Assembly: GCF_965363235.1 (NCBI RefSeq)
Contig: NC_134846.1
Location: 76,482,724-76,546,723, forward strand
From: Mytilus galloprovincialis
Taxonomy: Eukaryota > Mollusca > Bivalvia > Mytilida > Mytilidae
DNA: 64,000 bases
Reading direction: 5' to 3'
Shown: positions 40,101-55,100 of the stretch, piece by piece
Numbering within the stretch: position 1 is the stretch's first letter
Layout: each line of letters starts with the position of its first letter
The notes under the pieces: model-generated
What the model was told of the DNA's origin: nothing
The model's input: only the letters and a program-made list of their open reading frames with translations
Database searches by the model: none
Program-made: the position numbers and the translations under genes

Positions 40101-43100
40101 TTTTAGGAATGTTGACTTTGGAGATTTATTAGCTCCAGAAATAAGAGTAAAACACAAATGTACAACCTATGATTTGATGGCCAATATTGTCCATGATGGT
40201 CAGCCAGGACCAGGAAAGGGATCATATAGAGTGCATGTTTTACACAAGGTAAATAATGTAGATTATCAGGTTTTCTACACATTGATATTGTTAAATATCA
40301 GCCTCGAGCCACAATGTAAACCTTTTTGTCGAGCAGCTGATACTTTACAATATATATATACGAAGAAACCCAAATATCTGTTTTTGTTCTATTACTGGTC
40401 TTTGCCCCCTCTGTATGACAGTTTTTTTCTTGACAAAAACAAGCTGCTTGATTATGTCTCCTCACATATTGTGAAGTCGCTGATAACTTCTCCTCAGACA
40501 TTGGGACGTCAATGATAATGCCTGCTCTCGTCTCAAAGCTGTAATAAGAGAATTACAGAGCAATTGAGCAGGGTGATATAGGCGTAGGAAATGATGATAA
40601 TATAGAATATTATGTCTTACATGTGTAATAGATAATTCTATTTGATAAGACATAATCACATGATATGAAATATTTAAAGTAGTTTTCTTTTAGATGGAAG
40701 GAAAGACTTACAACCAAGGATCCGGAAATTTTGTCACCCAATTTCTATCATTTTGAGATAACTTTAAAAGTTGGTGCCCTTTAAAAAAAAAAAAATTGTC
40801 AAAATCACATAACAGCAAGAGTATGCTCATACTCGTACGATCAACAAACTTGTTTAACTGTTGCATCGCATTTTCTCATGAATTTTCCCACCATTTTTCT
40901 AAAATTGTTCAAGAGCAATTAAGGGAAGGTAACAGTTTAAGAATGAAGTGATTTTAATGACTTAAAACGTTAATTTCCTCAGTCATCGCTAACTTTTCTT
41001 TTAATTTAGAAGACAAAAAAAAATTAGCACCGGATGTTTTACGACAAAAGTAAAACAAGCAATTCCGGACTCATTTCCGGGATTAGTTTTGTTTATCAAA
41101 TTCACAGGAAATCATCGTCTTTTTAATTTTTTACCTTTGGTCAAGTTTATCAATGATAATAGTTGCACTTGTTTTATTTAGCATGAAATCATTTTGAATT
41201 TACGATTTAGTGTCTAATCTGCGGAAGAGAACTTAAGCATGCATATTACATAGTAAACTAAACATGTGTGTTAGTAGTGAAAAAATTCTTTTTTCTATGT
41301 ATATTAAATTAAATCAAGTTTAAATTTTATTTAAATCAGAATTGACAATTGTCTTAGCTGAAAAGTAATTAAATAATGAGGACAGTTGTTATGGAATTTT
41401 AATTTCTTTATAATATTAGTTCTGAGCTTGTGATTAATAGCCAGGTATGAATTAAAGGGCGCACTACATTTGTGCGCATTTGGGGATTAAAATGTTTTAC
41501 ATTTGCGCGCATTCATTTCACAGGTAATCTCGGGTAAAAATATATATAAAGTTATATTAGATTATAAATGACGATATTTTTTTGGTATTTTCATAATAGA
41601 TATGACTATCAATTATTAATTTTGAAAATAGTTTGTTAATTCAAATTATATATTGTTCATATTGAATTCTAAAACCAATTTTAAACCTCGTTATAGCTTA
41701 AGGTCAAGTTACAATAAATGGGCTATGTCACAGATTTCTTAAAATTTTGCATACACCTTTGACTTATTGAATTATATCCGAAAATCAAAAAAAATATGCT
41801 GCTTTATCTCCTTTTTCCCTGCCTTAGGAGACTTAGACTAACGGAATGGGTACTGATACTTGTAAATAATTAAACGAAGTAATATATAAATAAGTATTAT
41901 TACCCGTATTTTCCCTAAAATATTACTGATTGAAATCTTTAAAAATAGGTGCCGTAGGAGACTAACGGATGGGATACTTGTAAATAATTGAACAAATTAA
42001 TAAATAAATAAGTATTTTTACCTGTATTTTACCTGAGTTTACCTGTCAAAAAGATGAGCGCAAATGTAATCAAAAGCTGCGCTCAAACATAATGATTTTG
42101 ACGTGCAAATGTAATGGTAATGCGCTCAAACTGGAATTAAAAACACAGGTAAAGAGATTAGCAATCATTTGCCAATATTTCCAGGAGGCATTAATATGCA
42201 TGTAGTTAAAAGGAGGGCCCTCAGGATTATAACACTGCACTGGAGTGACAGTTTTATTACAGGAAATCGATAACAAAACAAAAACAAGTTCAAAATGGCT
42301 TTTTAGAAACTTGTTCTAAACGAAATGATCAAAATTATTTCTGTTAAAAGTAAAAGGAGTAGGTCCGGTAAGGACCGATTTTGGCCTCAAATTTCAGGTT
42401 CATCTGACGAAAGATTTTGACCTCTTTTTAAACACTTAAGTGTCTATTTCATTTGATTCAGTTAGTTTTTGTGAAAGATTTTAACTGATTTAGTCATTAA
42501 AAACGATCCGATTCAAGCTCAAAATGAAAAATCTACCAAATTTGTTAAAAAATGTCACTTTTCAGATGGTTTTTGTCAAAAAGGAAAGTGGCCGCATCCG
42601 TGTTCATCCTAAACCTTTATATATGTTATGTATTATCATAAAATACAACTCTCATTCCAATATTAAGGATGAACACGAATGCGGTCACTTTCGTTTTAAG
42701 CGAAAACCGTCTAAAATTTAACTAAAATGATAGAATTGTGAAGATTTCAGCAATTTAGCATGACTTAGTGGTGCTAGTACTCGATATATGTGCATTGTAT
42801 TGTCAAAAACAGCCATATTTATGTAGCAGAAGCATTCTACTGTCCAATAAATAACTAAAAGTTTACATTTTAACAATTTGGTAAAACTGCTATATTTTAG
42901 GGCCAAAAAGGGGTCTTACCGGACCTTCTCCTTTGTCCTAAATCCTAATTCCTCGTTTAGGACAAAGACTTTCAGTTTAGGACAAGTCTGGCATATATGA
43001 CCCTTGCTTACAACCCTAAAAAAATGTACAGTTAATAACCCTATAATTTCTTATCAAGTGTATAACCTTGAGCCTCTTGATTTGTACAAGAGTTATCTCC

Positions 43101-46100
43101 AATCAAATAATGTTACTTGTTTCTTGGGAATTATTCTATTTTCAAAGAAGATCTGCAGAGTGACCAATATTTTTAAAAGAGAATTACATTTGTTGAACAT
43201 ATAGGTCAAGTAAAAAATGAAAATATGTCAGAACAAACGTCATACAAAACATTTAGCTGCCAGGGCAAACCTTAAAATAACTATTAGTCATTATAATAAA
43301 TGTTACTTATAGAAATTCTTAAACAATAATTAATACTGGTATTTAATTCGAAATTTTCAGGGAACAGGAAAATGGTATGAGATGCAGGATTTACATGTAA
43401 TAGATATTTTACCACAGATGATTCCATTGTCAGAAAGTTATATTCAGGTAAATTATTAAAATTATTCCTTAGGCAAAAATTTATATTCAGGTAAAGTATT
43501 GAGTTGACACCATTGTCTGAAAGTTATGTTCAGGTAAATTATTCAGTTGATTCCTTTGGCAGAAAGTTATGTTCAGGTAAACTATTAAGATGATTCTTTT
43601 GTCAGAAAGTTATGTTCAGGTAAATTATTAAGATGACTCTTTTGTCAGAAAGTTATGTTCAGGTAAATTATCAAGATGATTCTTTTGTCAGAAAGTTATG
43701 TTCAGGTAAATTATTAAGATGTGTTTGTTGTCAAAAAGTTATATTCAGGTAAATTATTCAGATGATTCCTTTGGCAGAAAGTTATGTTCAGGTAAATTGT
43801 TAAGGTGGGTTCGTTGTCAAAAAGTTATATTCAAGTAAATTATTAAGATGATTACTTTATCAGAAAGTTACATTCAAGTAAATTATTTTGTTTTTTAGCT
43901 TCAGGCTAGGTGAGCTTTTCTCATCACTTGGAGTCTGTCATTCACCTTCTGTAAACTTTGACAAAAAATCTTCTCCTCTGAAACGACTTGGACAATTTAA
44001 CCAAACTTGTCCACAGTCATTATTTGGGTATATAGTTTATTAAAAGTTTCTGACAACCCAGCCTGCCAGCCAACATGGCTAAAAAAGAACATAAGGGTAA
44101 AATTATAGTTTTGGCGAATTTCTCTAAAACTAAAGCATTAAGAGCAAATCTGGGTAAAAATTTTCATCAGGTTAGAATCTATCTGTGCTGAAGTTTTCAA
44201 AGAATCAAACAACCTTTCGTTGGGTGCTACCCCTGAATTGGTAATTTTAAGGAAATTTTGCAGATTTTGGCTATTATCTTGAATATTATTATAGATAGAG
44301 ATTAACTGTAAGCAGCAATCCTTATCATCAAAGTCAGATCTACAAATAAGTCAACAAGACCAAAATTGTCAATAGATCCCTTAAAGAGTTATTGCCGTTT
44401 ATATTCAATATTTAACATTTTTTGTAAATTTTTGTAATCTTTTATAAAAATCTTCTGCTCTGAAACTACTTAGACCAATTTTACCAAACTTGGCCACAAT
44501 AATCATAAGGGCATCTAGTTTAAAAAAAATTTTGAAGACGAAGTTTACCAATTTTCACCGTTGTAAACAATCAACAAAGTTTAGCATGGATATTCAGGTA
44601 AACACATGTATAATATGTACCTTATTGAACCTGATTCAAATTATTGAGGGTAAAAATTAGCATTTTGTCAGATGAAGATCTCATATGATCAAGACCAACA
44701 GAAATTGTAAAAAAATATATCATGAATACAAGACCTACAAAAAATCCATTTAAATGAAATCTTCAATGGGCTCTATGTAGGCATAATTGCTGTTAAATGA
44801 TGATTTTTGACAAATTTTGCATATTTCAACTCTGATATCAATTTGCAGAATACACATTTCTTTGAAATTAAAATTCTGATTGGGAAACTTGATTAAAATC
44901 TATTTCCTTGAATTGTGTGGGTTGGCATTATCATAAATAGAAGTTTGAAGTTAAATAGATAAAAGATTGTTAAAATTATTCAAGTTGATAATAATATAGG
45001 CTTCTTAAAGCAAGTTGATAATTGTTTATTTTTTACCTGTGTCAATAACTACAGGTCAAGAAACAGCTTGTCCAAAACACATTTGGTAGAAAACTTTTTG
45101 ATGAAGCTTTCATGGATTTTATGGAGGAAAATATTTTATAATATGTTGGAACTGTCTTCACTTCTATGAGGAGAAACATTTCATATTGTTTTGAAGTTTG
45201 ACAAAGTTGAGTTGTAGTGTTAAGCAAATTGGAGATCTGTTGTGCAGCTACTTTCTGTTCAATTTGCCAATAGTTTGAAATTTTACAACACTCTTTGTAC
45301 ACAAATTTTCATTAAACTTTTCTTGACTTCTATGGAAATGAATTTTATATTCGCAGGGATCTCCATGGATGAAAATTGAACCATGGAGGAACTTTCACCA
45401 TTACAAACCTTGTCTACGCTGTACAGTGTAGCGCGATCGGAAGTATTTTATCCCTCCATACAAAGATGGTGAACATGCTAATTCATTGCTTATTTAAATT
45501 ATATTTATTTGAATTTTCATTATAGAATTAGAAGTATCAATATTTTCATTTATTGCCGTTTTTAACCATTCAAATGCCAAGTCTTCATGGTCCCCCCTTA
45601 GTCGAGAATGACCAAAAGCTGTCATGAAGGTCCCCAAGCAGATTTCTTTTATTTTTGGTAATTGTTATGGGGGTTAAAAATCATCTGATGTGGAGCTTAT
45701 TTTTCGTGGACACTCAAATTCAGAGCCCATTACCGGTATATATGGCTGATTTGCAGCAACAACAAAACAATTCGTACGGGTTATGTAAAAGGTTAAAGAG
45801 ATTTGTAAAGCAAACGTTGACAAATGAAAAGGTTTTTAATGACTTTATCTGGAAAAATTGATGCTGTGCAACATGCATCTTTCGAGTCTGAATAGAAACC
45901 GGAAACGCGGATGTATCAATTTGATTGTAATATACGAAATGAATTCGGAATTTAGATACGATATTTCTTTACAGGAAATATTTAAGTTTTTACTTTTAAA
46001 CTGTTAAAGTAATTCTAAATTATCGTTACAGCAATACTCGAGTTATTTGCGATGTAATAATATTTACTGTTTTGCGTCTTATTTTGTACTTCTTAAAAAA

Positions 46101-49100
46101 GGGGGATGCTGATTGCGTAAGTCAAAATAAAGCACGTGTTCGACTTGTTAAACTGTTTTCTTTGTAACTGGATTAATTTATTAATTAATTTATTTAATCT
46201 AAATGATCATAATCATTTGCTGAAACTTAGTTGATTACTTTGACAATGGATCGTGTATCCTCAGATAGTATTCTCCTGTCTGGTTTGTTGATCTACCTGT
46301 ACAAGCTCAGGTACAAGCAATTAGCGATCTTAATCCGGATATCCCTCAGGCGTTAGAACTGTATTGGATTATAACATAAAAAGCCTAAGGGTTATGCAAT
46401 CACATGCATTTGATTATAATTGATAAAAAAATGGCGTCGGGCTACAAAAAACGATGAAGTTTTGAACGATGGCGGAAGACAATTTAACGATGGCGCAAGA
46501 CAATTTAACGATGGCGCGAGTCATTTGACGATGGCGCAAGACATTTGAACGATGGCGGGGCTCCATCGTTAAACAGGCCATGGAGATCCCTGTATTCGGT
46601 TGACTAGAGATTGATAATGTTTAGTGGTAGCCTGTTAGATTTTCACATTTGCTGTAGCCTGTACAGTTTCTTTTTGTTTGCAGATAGTTTAAAATTAATT
46701 GCTAGCAAAGGAGGAGGTCCAGACAAAATATTAGTCTTGTTTCTGTTAGCATGATATATGTATTACCTTTTGTTTGAATAAATATCTTGTAAAAACATCA
46801 GTACAGTTAAAAAAAGGAGACTGCTATGGTCCTTGGGCATGTAGGGCTTATTAACTGGTGGGGATGGGGATACAGCATGTGTAACAATGTCCCAATTTTT
46901 GTTTATTTTTTTTCAACAAATTTGTTCAAAAATATACTTTTGGGAAATTACGGATCATGCACAAAGTCGTCTCAATTTTCATCAAATCTGTTACTGGAGA
47001 GTTCCCAAAAAACACATAATCAAAATTGTGGAAAGTGCTTCAAACATTACATTGATGTTTATGTATATAGAAAAATAATAATTCACTGATACACCTCTGT
47101 GTGTTACTTTTGAAGTTTTCAATACAATAAGTGGACTTTTTTATTACATGTCGATTGCTCCTAGTTAAATACCAGATTGTTGAATATAATTGTTAAAAAA
47201 CTTAGCGACAAAAATCATCAGACTTTGAGAGCTCTCTATGAGCACTAAGTGACAAGCAAATGTAATTGTTTTGTAAGCGGGAAATTGATTTGGTATCCAG
47301 TCATGAATTTTTATAATTAAAACACTAGGTATTGATTCAGTTTATTCATCTACTTGTAATTCTATAAATCGTTTAAACTAAACATTTTCGTGGAAACTGG
47401 ATCTTTAATAGTTCAGGATTGATTATGTAGAATATTAGATGCAGTTTATTGAGTAATTTAATGCTACATTTATTCATTAGCAGACAGAACCTTTTTAAAT
47501 TTATGGTCAGGTGATTTTCATATAGGTTGAGAATTTTTTGTTAAAGGTCAATTCATTTCTTTTTTTGAATAGCTCCCCAGCAGGCTCTAATATATAATTT
47601 AAACTAATGAAAAGTTTTATTTTGAATTGAAAAGGAAATGAAAATGGGAAATTCTTCTAGAAATATGTTTGTTTTGAAAATGAGAGTATCAATAAATCGA
47701 TATAATAAGAAGCTAACTTTTGTATGATTTCTGCTTGTCCTTATTTTATAAATATATTATAGATTTAGGGTATTAGAGAGTAGTGATTGAGAAAATATCT
47801 CTCTCATAACATTGGTTTTATCAAGGAACATTCAAAATTATTGTATGCAGCTAAATGACTAGATGGATATTAGTTTGACTAAAATTATATAGTAGTAGAA
47901 TAATCAAACCTAGTTTCTTTCAAATTTAATCTTATATATGAAAATAAAAATAAAGGAATTAATTTAAACCAGTCTTTATACTTTCTTTAGTTCAAAGGGG
48001 CATTGGCTACAAGATATAAACAATAGTTTACATAAGATTTTTTCCACAATCATAATGAAAGTGAAATAGTTCGAAATTATTTGCTTTAAGAGCCAGTTCG
48101 GTTGAGTTTTGTAAAAAAAAAAAAAAAAACGGCCTGATGAACTATTCACTTGCAAGTAAATAATTCTATCTCATTGAGTCCATATTCGTGAGACCTTCAA
48201 GCTAGAGATTGATTATGCTCAAACTAGGCATGTTCAACTATAAAAAGGAAAAGTATATCAACTTTGAAAGTTCACATTACTCATTCTTATAGCGGTTTAA
48301 ACAATGATTAACATATTTGTTTATCATATAATATGAAATCAAACATTCCTAAGAAAAAACAATTGCATGTGTTCACTATCTATTGACATCTATATCTATG
48401 TTTATATGACCTTCAGCAGTCTATGGAGGTCACCTTTCATGGTTAATGAGATGGCGTCTAGAGACTCTAGACTAAAACACACATGAAATTCTGATATATA
48501 TTATTGATTCAATGCATCTTGAATTGAGAATTTGAGTCAAATCAGTGAACATGAATTCAACAGCTAATACCCCTTGAAAGATGTGTTAAGTGTGCTAGAG
48601 GATTCCCATTGAATAAATAGAAGTTTTTACATATTTTATAAAATGAAATGAAAAGAATAATTCTGAAGTTTTTATGGATTTTGTAAAATTAAATGAAAGG
48701 AAAGTTGGTGAAATAGGTACCTAGCTGTCATATGATCACTGTATTGTGAAATTTATAAACTTTAAATACCTACAAATAGCACTCAATGGATTGGAAAAAA
48801 ATGTTTAATTGGATGTATATCAATTAAATTTCCATTTTATGATATTTTCTCCTTGATAAAAACATTTTTCCAATACACTTAAATGATATCAAAGTGAGTT
48901 TAAATACCTCTTGAGACTTTTAAAATAATTCAGTGAGGCAATTATAAACCTTGTTAAAATTTCCATATGACCAGGTAACAACTCACCTGCTTAAAATGGA
49001 AATGATTGATTATACCATTTCACTTACTGATAGACAGCAGTATGGCTATGTGTAATTAGTTAACTACCGGCAAAGCTTAAAGGGACTGTTAGTCCGTCTG

Positions 49101-52100
49101 TCTGTCCACCAGTCTAGTAAATAAGTGTTCCTCACTTCTTTCGAAATGCTTAAAGATTTGATAATAGGTATATAGTTATATTTTGGCAAGTTACAGATCA
49201 AATTTGAATATTTGTCGAACGATCTTGTGCATAGTTATGGTTCTTAGCTTAGAAAATTCATGCAATTTACAGTTTCCCACACTTTTTATATGACTGCAAA
49301 AAATTTTGGGATTGTATAATGGTATGAGGTTGTTGTTTCAAGATACATTGGTGTCCGGACAATAACTTAAGTTTAAGTGAATGGATCTCTATGAAATTTT
49401 TTAAGAAGGTTCAATACCACAAAAGGAAGGTTGGGATTGATTTTGGAGAGGATAGTCCCAAAACAAGCATTTTCTAATTTCAGGATAATAGCTTGTTTAT
49501 AAGTATTAAGATTGCTCTGAAATTTTACCACAATGTTTAATACCACAGGTAGAAGGTTTGGATTCATTTTCTGGGTTACAGGGTCAATAAGTTAAGGAAT
49601 TAAGGGCCAAAAACAAGCATTTTTCTAGTTTCCAGACAATAACTTGTGTGTCAGTGTGTAGATCTCTCTGACATTATACCACAAGGTTCCATATAACAAA
49701 GGGAAGGCTGGGATTGAGTTTGGGGGTTAATTGTGCCAAACATATCGGAACTAGGGGCCAAAAAGGGCTGAAAACAAGCATTTTTATAGTTTGGGGAGGG
49801 GGATTTTTTTTAGGGATTCATATTTTTTTCAAAATTTTTCCATTTTTGAAAAGTTTCAAGAAGAAATCTTCAATTGCACAGTATTGAGCAAAAGACTTGT
49901 AAGATCTTTGACATTTATTTTGTGTCAGAAACCTATATCATGTCAAAAATTTGATCTCAATCCAAATTAAGACAGTATCAGGCATGAATATTGTGTCAAA
50001 ATTTGCCTCAACTGTTTAGGGTTCGACCCCTGCTGTCGTACCAGGCTGCGCTCATCGAAGTATTTTCTTTTCCTCATGATTGAAGATATTGATTTAATAT
50101 TTGTTTTACAGCATGACTATGACCAGTTACAGATCAAGTTTGAATTTTGTTTAGTTCAGATTTTTATGCCCCACCTACAATAGTAGAACTGCATTATTTT
50201 TTCTGGTCTGTGCATCCGTCCGTTCATATGTCTGTGCGTCTGTCCGTCCATCTGTCCCGCTTCAGGTTAAAGTTTTTGGTCAAGGTAGTTTTTGATGAAG
50301 CTGAAGTCCAATCAACCTGAAACTTAGTACACATGTTCCCTTTGATATGATCTTTCTTATTTTGATGCCAAAGTAGATTTTTACCCAATTTCATGGTCCA
50401 TTGAACATGGAAAATGATAGTGCAAGTGGGGCATCCGTGTACTTTGGACACATTCTTGTTTATTTGCGATTTATGGTCCTCTGATCAGTTTTCCACATTT
50501 TTTTTCTGTCAAGATTTGATTTTTGGTATAGTTTAACCATGGCCAAGTTATAGTTCAAGTTTGAATTTTGTTCCATATTGATGATTTTTTTTGTATACTT
50601 ATGGTCCAGGACTGAGAATTTTTTTTAATAAAGAAAATGTTACAACTTACTGGAATTTTTAACTGGTAGGGGACTATATATTGTAGTGCAATTACTCTCA
50701 GACTGCTTGTTTAGCACTTATTTGGAGAACATATTCAAACACATTATTTAAAATTATCAGCTCACACTGGCTTCAATTTCTTGAAAGATAGATTAAGTCA
50801 TAAATTTGAAGTGTTTGCTTGAATTTTGCCTTATTCTACAGACTTTTGATGAAAGATTTTTGCCTTGATAAGAAAGCCACTGTTAGGTATGGACCAAGAT
50901 GTCTTCTCCCTATCTGATATATTTATAGGTGTAACACCACTAATTCAGGCCCGGCCAGAAAGCACATACCAGAAAGTAGTACATATTTAACACAAAATAG
51001 TTCCTACACATGAGTGTAACTTTCAAAATATGTAGAATATTTAGGTATTTTTGGTATCAAATGAAAGCTGAAGGACTGGTGATCATTGTAGAACACTTTT
51101 GGACTTTTAATTTTGAATAGTAAAAAAACTGCACCAAATTTTAAAAGGAGGGTACATTTTGTCTGTTTGTCAGATCTGAAGTACCTGGTTTGGTACATCT
51201 GAAGTTCCGGGAACCAGTTCTTTCTTATATGCAATGTAAGGTATGTTGATTTTTTCAGTACAAGACACCATAAAGTGTTGCTTTGAAATGCAATGATTGC
51301 CACTTTATTTGAACTTAAAATAAAAGAGGTGTGCCTGCTTGAAACGGAGGAATTTAACATAGAAAGCAATGGGACCATGAATTAGTGGTGTACTTCCTAT
51401 ATTACAGAGAATCACCAGAAATCCAATTTTTAGAAGTTGTACCTATTCCAATGAAAATAAGTCAAATATGATGTTAGTAATCATGTCTAATCATCTTTTT
51501 TGGGTCAACCGTCCTGCTTATGGGAAATTTAAGCTCTTAAATTGGCATACTCAAATATGTTAGCCTTTTATGGTCATACAACATGCATGCAGTTAAGACT
51601 TGACTCCAAGTTCTCATTTTTGCATTTTTTCTGATTCAAATCAATAAAACATGTATTTTATGACTTGTTTATGGAACAAAATAGCTCTTGGTCAAAATAA
51701 TCTCATGATTTTTCAAGTTTTTTTGTTTTTCTTATGGTAGCCTTTTACAATCTAGGCAAATGGTATATACTCATATAAGAATTTTTAAATCTCACTGTAC
51801 ATGCAATTTTGGACCAGTTTAACAAGTTATCTAGCTGAGGGATATATAAATTGCTCTTATTAATCTATGTTTTACCACAGAATTATAATTCATGCAAAAA
51901 AAAAAGCCTTTTTTCAATTTCAAGAAAAAAGGGGGGATAATTTCTCATTTATGTCTTAAGTTTGGACTAATGTATTGTAATTTAATGAAGAACCTCTGAT
52001 AAAAATATGACTATTAGTAAGCACATAGCTTTCCTAATAGAAATTAATAAATAAAACAATGATATTGAGAATAAAAAAAATTTATTGGCCAATGGTAATA

Positions 52101-55100
52101 TACATATGCAGTTTTCTTTGAATAACCCATATGTTACTACCAGTCCAATTTGAGCTTTAAATTAATAAAATAGTATTTGGACTAAGGCTTTATATGTTTT
52201 TTATTGCTTGAAATAGATCATAGAATGAAATAAAGTAATGCTCAAGTCAATATAGCAAGTTTGGTTCTGTTATAGGTGTAACACCACTAATTCAGGCCCG
52301 GCCAGAAAGCACATACCAGAAAGTAGTACATATTTAACACAAAATAGTTCCTACACATGAGTGTAACTTTCAAAATATGTAGAATATTTAGGTATTTTTG
52401 GTATCAAATGAAAGCTGAAGGACTGGTGATCATTGTAGAACACTTTTGGACTTTTAATTTTGAATAGTAAAAAAACTGCACCAAATTTTAAAAGGAGGGT
52501 ACATTTTGTCTGTTTGTCAGATCTGAAGTACCTGGTTTGGTACATCTGAAGTTCCGGGAACCAGTTCTTTCTTATATGCAATGTAAGGTATGTTGATTTT
52601 TTCAGTACAAGACACCATAAAGTGTTGCTTTGAAATGCAATGATTGCCACTTTATTTGAACTTAAAATAAAAGAGGTGTGCCTGCTTGAAACGGAGGAAT
52701 TTAACATAGAAAGCAATGGGACCATGAATTAGTGGTGTACTTCCTATATTACAACATCTCCTCTGAAACCATTTAGCTTAATACTGAGTACTAGTCTTGT
52801 TTGAAATGTTCTTAACTGCTACTATGCATTCTACTCCAATCTTAATTGAAGAGGACTGCAAGTTTTTCTGCCCAAGGTCTTTGGTTATCTGCAGTTACTG
52901 GACTTCCTCTACCAATAACAACTGACTGCATGATATAACCATTGAAGAATGCTGAAAGTAGTGTTTAAAACAACCAAACATCCTTTCAAATTTTAAATAT
53001 AATCAAAAACCATTTCTATCTGTAAATATTGTTCTTGGTTTTGTTCATGTCTCCATTATAAGGTTGTGTCTTTTTTCAAGAACTAATCACAGGTCAATTT
53101 TGCATTTTGTTACAGTATTGATTTTACCGTGTTTGATATTTAAAAATTATTTAAAAATAATTGTTGTGCACACCTTTTGTAAGTATGCAGTATAAGTGGA
53201 TAAAATTATATCACATTTGTCTTCATTTCTGGTTAACCATTTCTTAGTGGGTAGGTTTTGATGGGGTGGACATTTGGATACTATAAGAGTAATTGTACTT
53301 TTCTGGGAATAATCTGAAAACATGAACTTTTCTAAAAGCTTAAAATTTCTGTTAATGCCAAAAAAGAATACAATTTAGACTCTGCCTGCAACATTTTTTA
53401 ATTTCATTTACAATTTACAGTAGGGGTGGGGTGTAAGTTTTGGTACTTTTAAGGTTAAACTACAATTTAAAAGTAAAATACAATATTTGATTACCTGTTT
53501 GACATTGTAATTGATTTGTTACATACAATTACTGATATTACTTGTGAAGTTGAAATAAGTTTAAAGAGACACTGCACAGACAAACAAACTCAACTTCACT
53601 TATTGAAAAAACTATTTGACAAAAGGAATATGAACCGGTTGTCACTTTTGGTCTAAAATAGATTTCTTGGTCTACTTTTACTGTACTATTATCTCTGCAT
53701 GCTGAGTATAAAGCTATATACCACAATTATCAGTTAAGCCTACGTTGTTGGGATACTCAGATGAGACTTATTCGTGTAATCATAATGGTATTTAAATGTA
53801 GAAAGTCACTCAGTCGGTTATAAATTATAGTTTCTTAAGGATAAAATAAGGTGTTAGATGGAATTTAGTACTATCATAGTGTAAACACCTCCTCTTGTTA
53901 AATCAACACGTTAAATGGGTAGATAACAATTTTAAATTCGAATAGAAATGTGGTTTCAATACAGGAAATATCTAGATTCTAAATTCTGTTATCAATTCCA
54001 ATACTTTGAGAGGCCATATTCATGTAAATCATTTGGAATCTAACCCAATTAATCCTTAATTAAAACATGAAAAATTATCATACATGTGGTAGATTTTTTT
54101 GCTGCATTGAGACACATTTGGCTGTTTTCTGCACTTTGTTGGGGTTGTTGTCTCTTTGACACATTCCCTGTTTTTATTCTCTATTCTATTACATTTTTTC
54201 ATGATTTGAGATTTACTGATTCACCTTGAAATCAATTTGAGTGGAAAGTTATCTGGAAAATTAGAAAATCAAGTGCAGTTCTATCCAATTTTTGTCTATC
54301 AATCCAAAATCTTATGTTTATAATTGTTTCGCAATAATAACATTGGGAATCCTTTATACAGAATGCCGATTGGGGATATGGAAAAAGGGGGGATCATGAG
54401 CATTACTTTATATCTGTCAAAGTGAATTATGTTTGTAAATTTTGAGATTTTACAATGCATTAAAAATATTTACTTTTTACATCGCGATGACCATGAGGTC
54501 ATTCTGATGTATTGCTATCGCCTAAATTTCCATTATGCAAATTAGTTTTTGGTTTTCAACCGATCTATGAAAATTATAGATCCACGGCCATTATCTAGTG
54601 CAAAATAACATTACTTATCCCTTGTTTTGAATTCATTTTTTCAATGGATACTCCTATAAATGTTTTTATTAAAGCACAAATTAATAACATGAAAATGTGT
54701 ATATAAAAGTAAAAAATCATTGATAATTTCTATGCACACGTACCAAAAAATTGTGTTAAAGCTTACCGATTAATATCTCAAGAACATTTTGCGACACTCC
54801 CGGCAAGGACCGATAACTCTGTTATTGTTTTGCAGGAAAATATGAATGGCTTCTCATATCCAATCTTTTAGAAAAATCGAATTTTTTTTTACAGAAGAGT
54901 GTCCACCATGCATTTGCACTGCACTATAATTAGAATAGTAGAATAGAATGATATACAAATAGATGAAAATTATATATACATGCAACTGTAATATTAATAT
55001 AATATATAACAACAAACCAGTGTATACTCTGGGATTATTATTATATAAGTATAATAGTCCCAGGTATACTGATTTGTACCACTACAATATACTAGTTATT

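Noticed and set aside
40174..40515. 113-codon plus-strand frame
   Set aside because: It is exon 12 of USP39 read through its donor at 40248 into the intron.
51004..52725. Two identical 124-codon minus-strand frames
   Set aside because: They sit inside the identical direct repeats, resemble no family, and have no transposase features.
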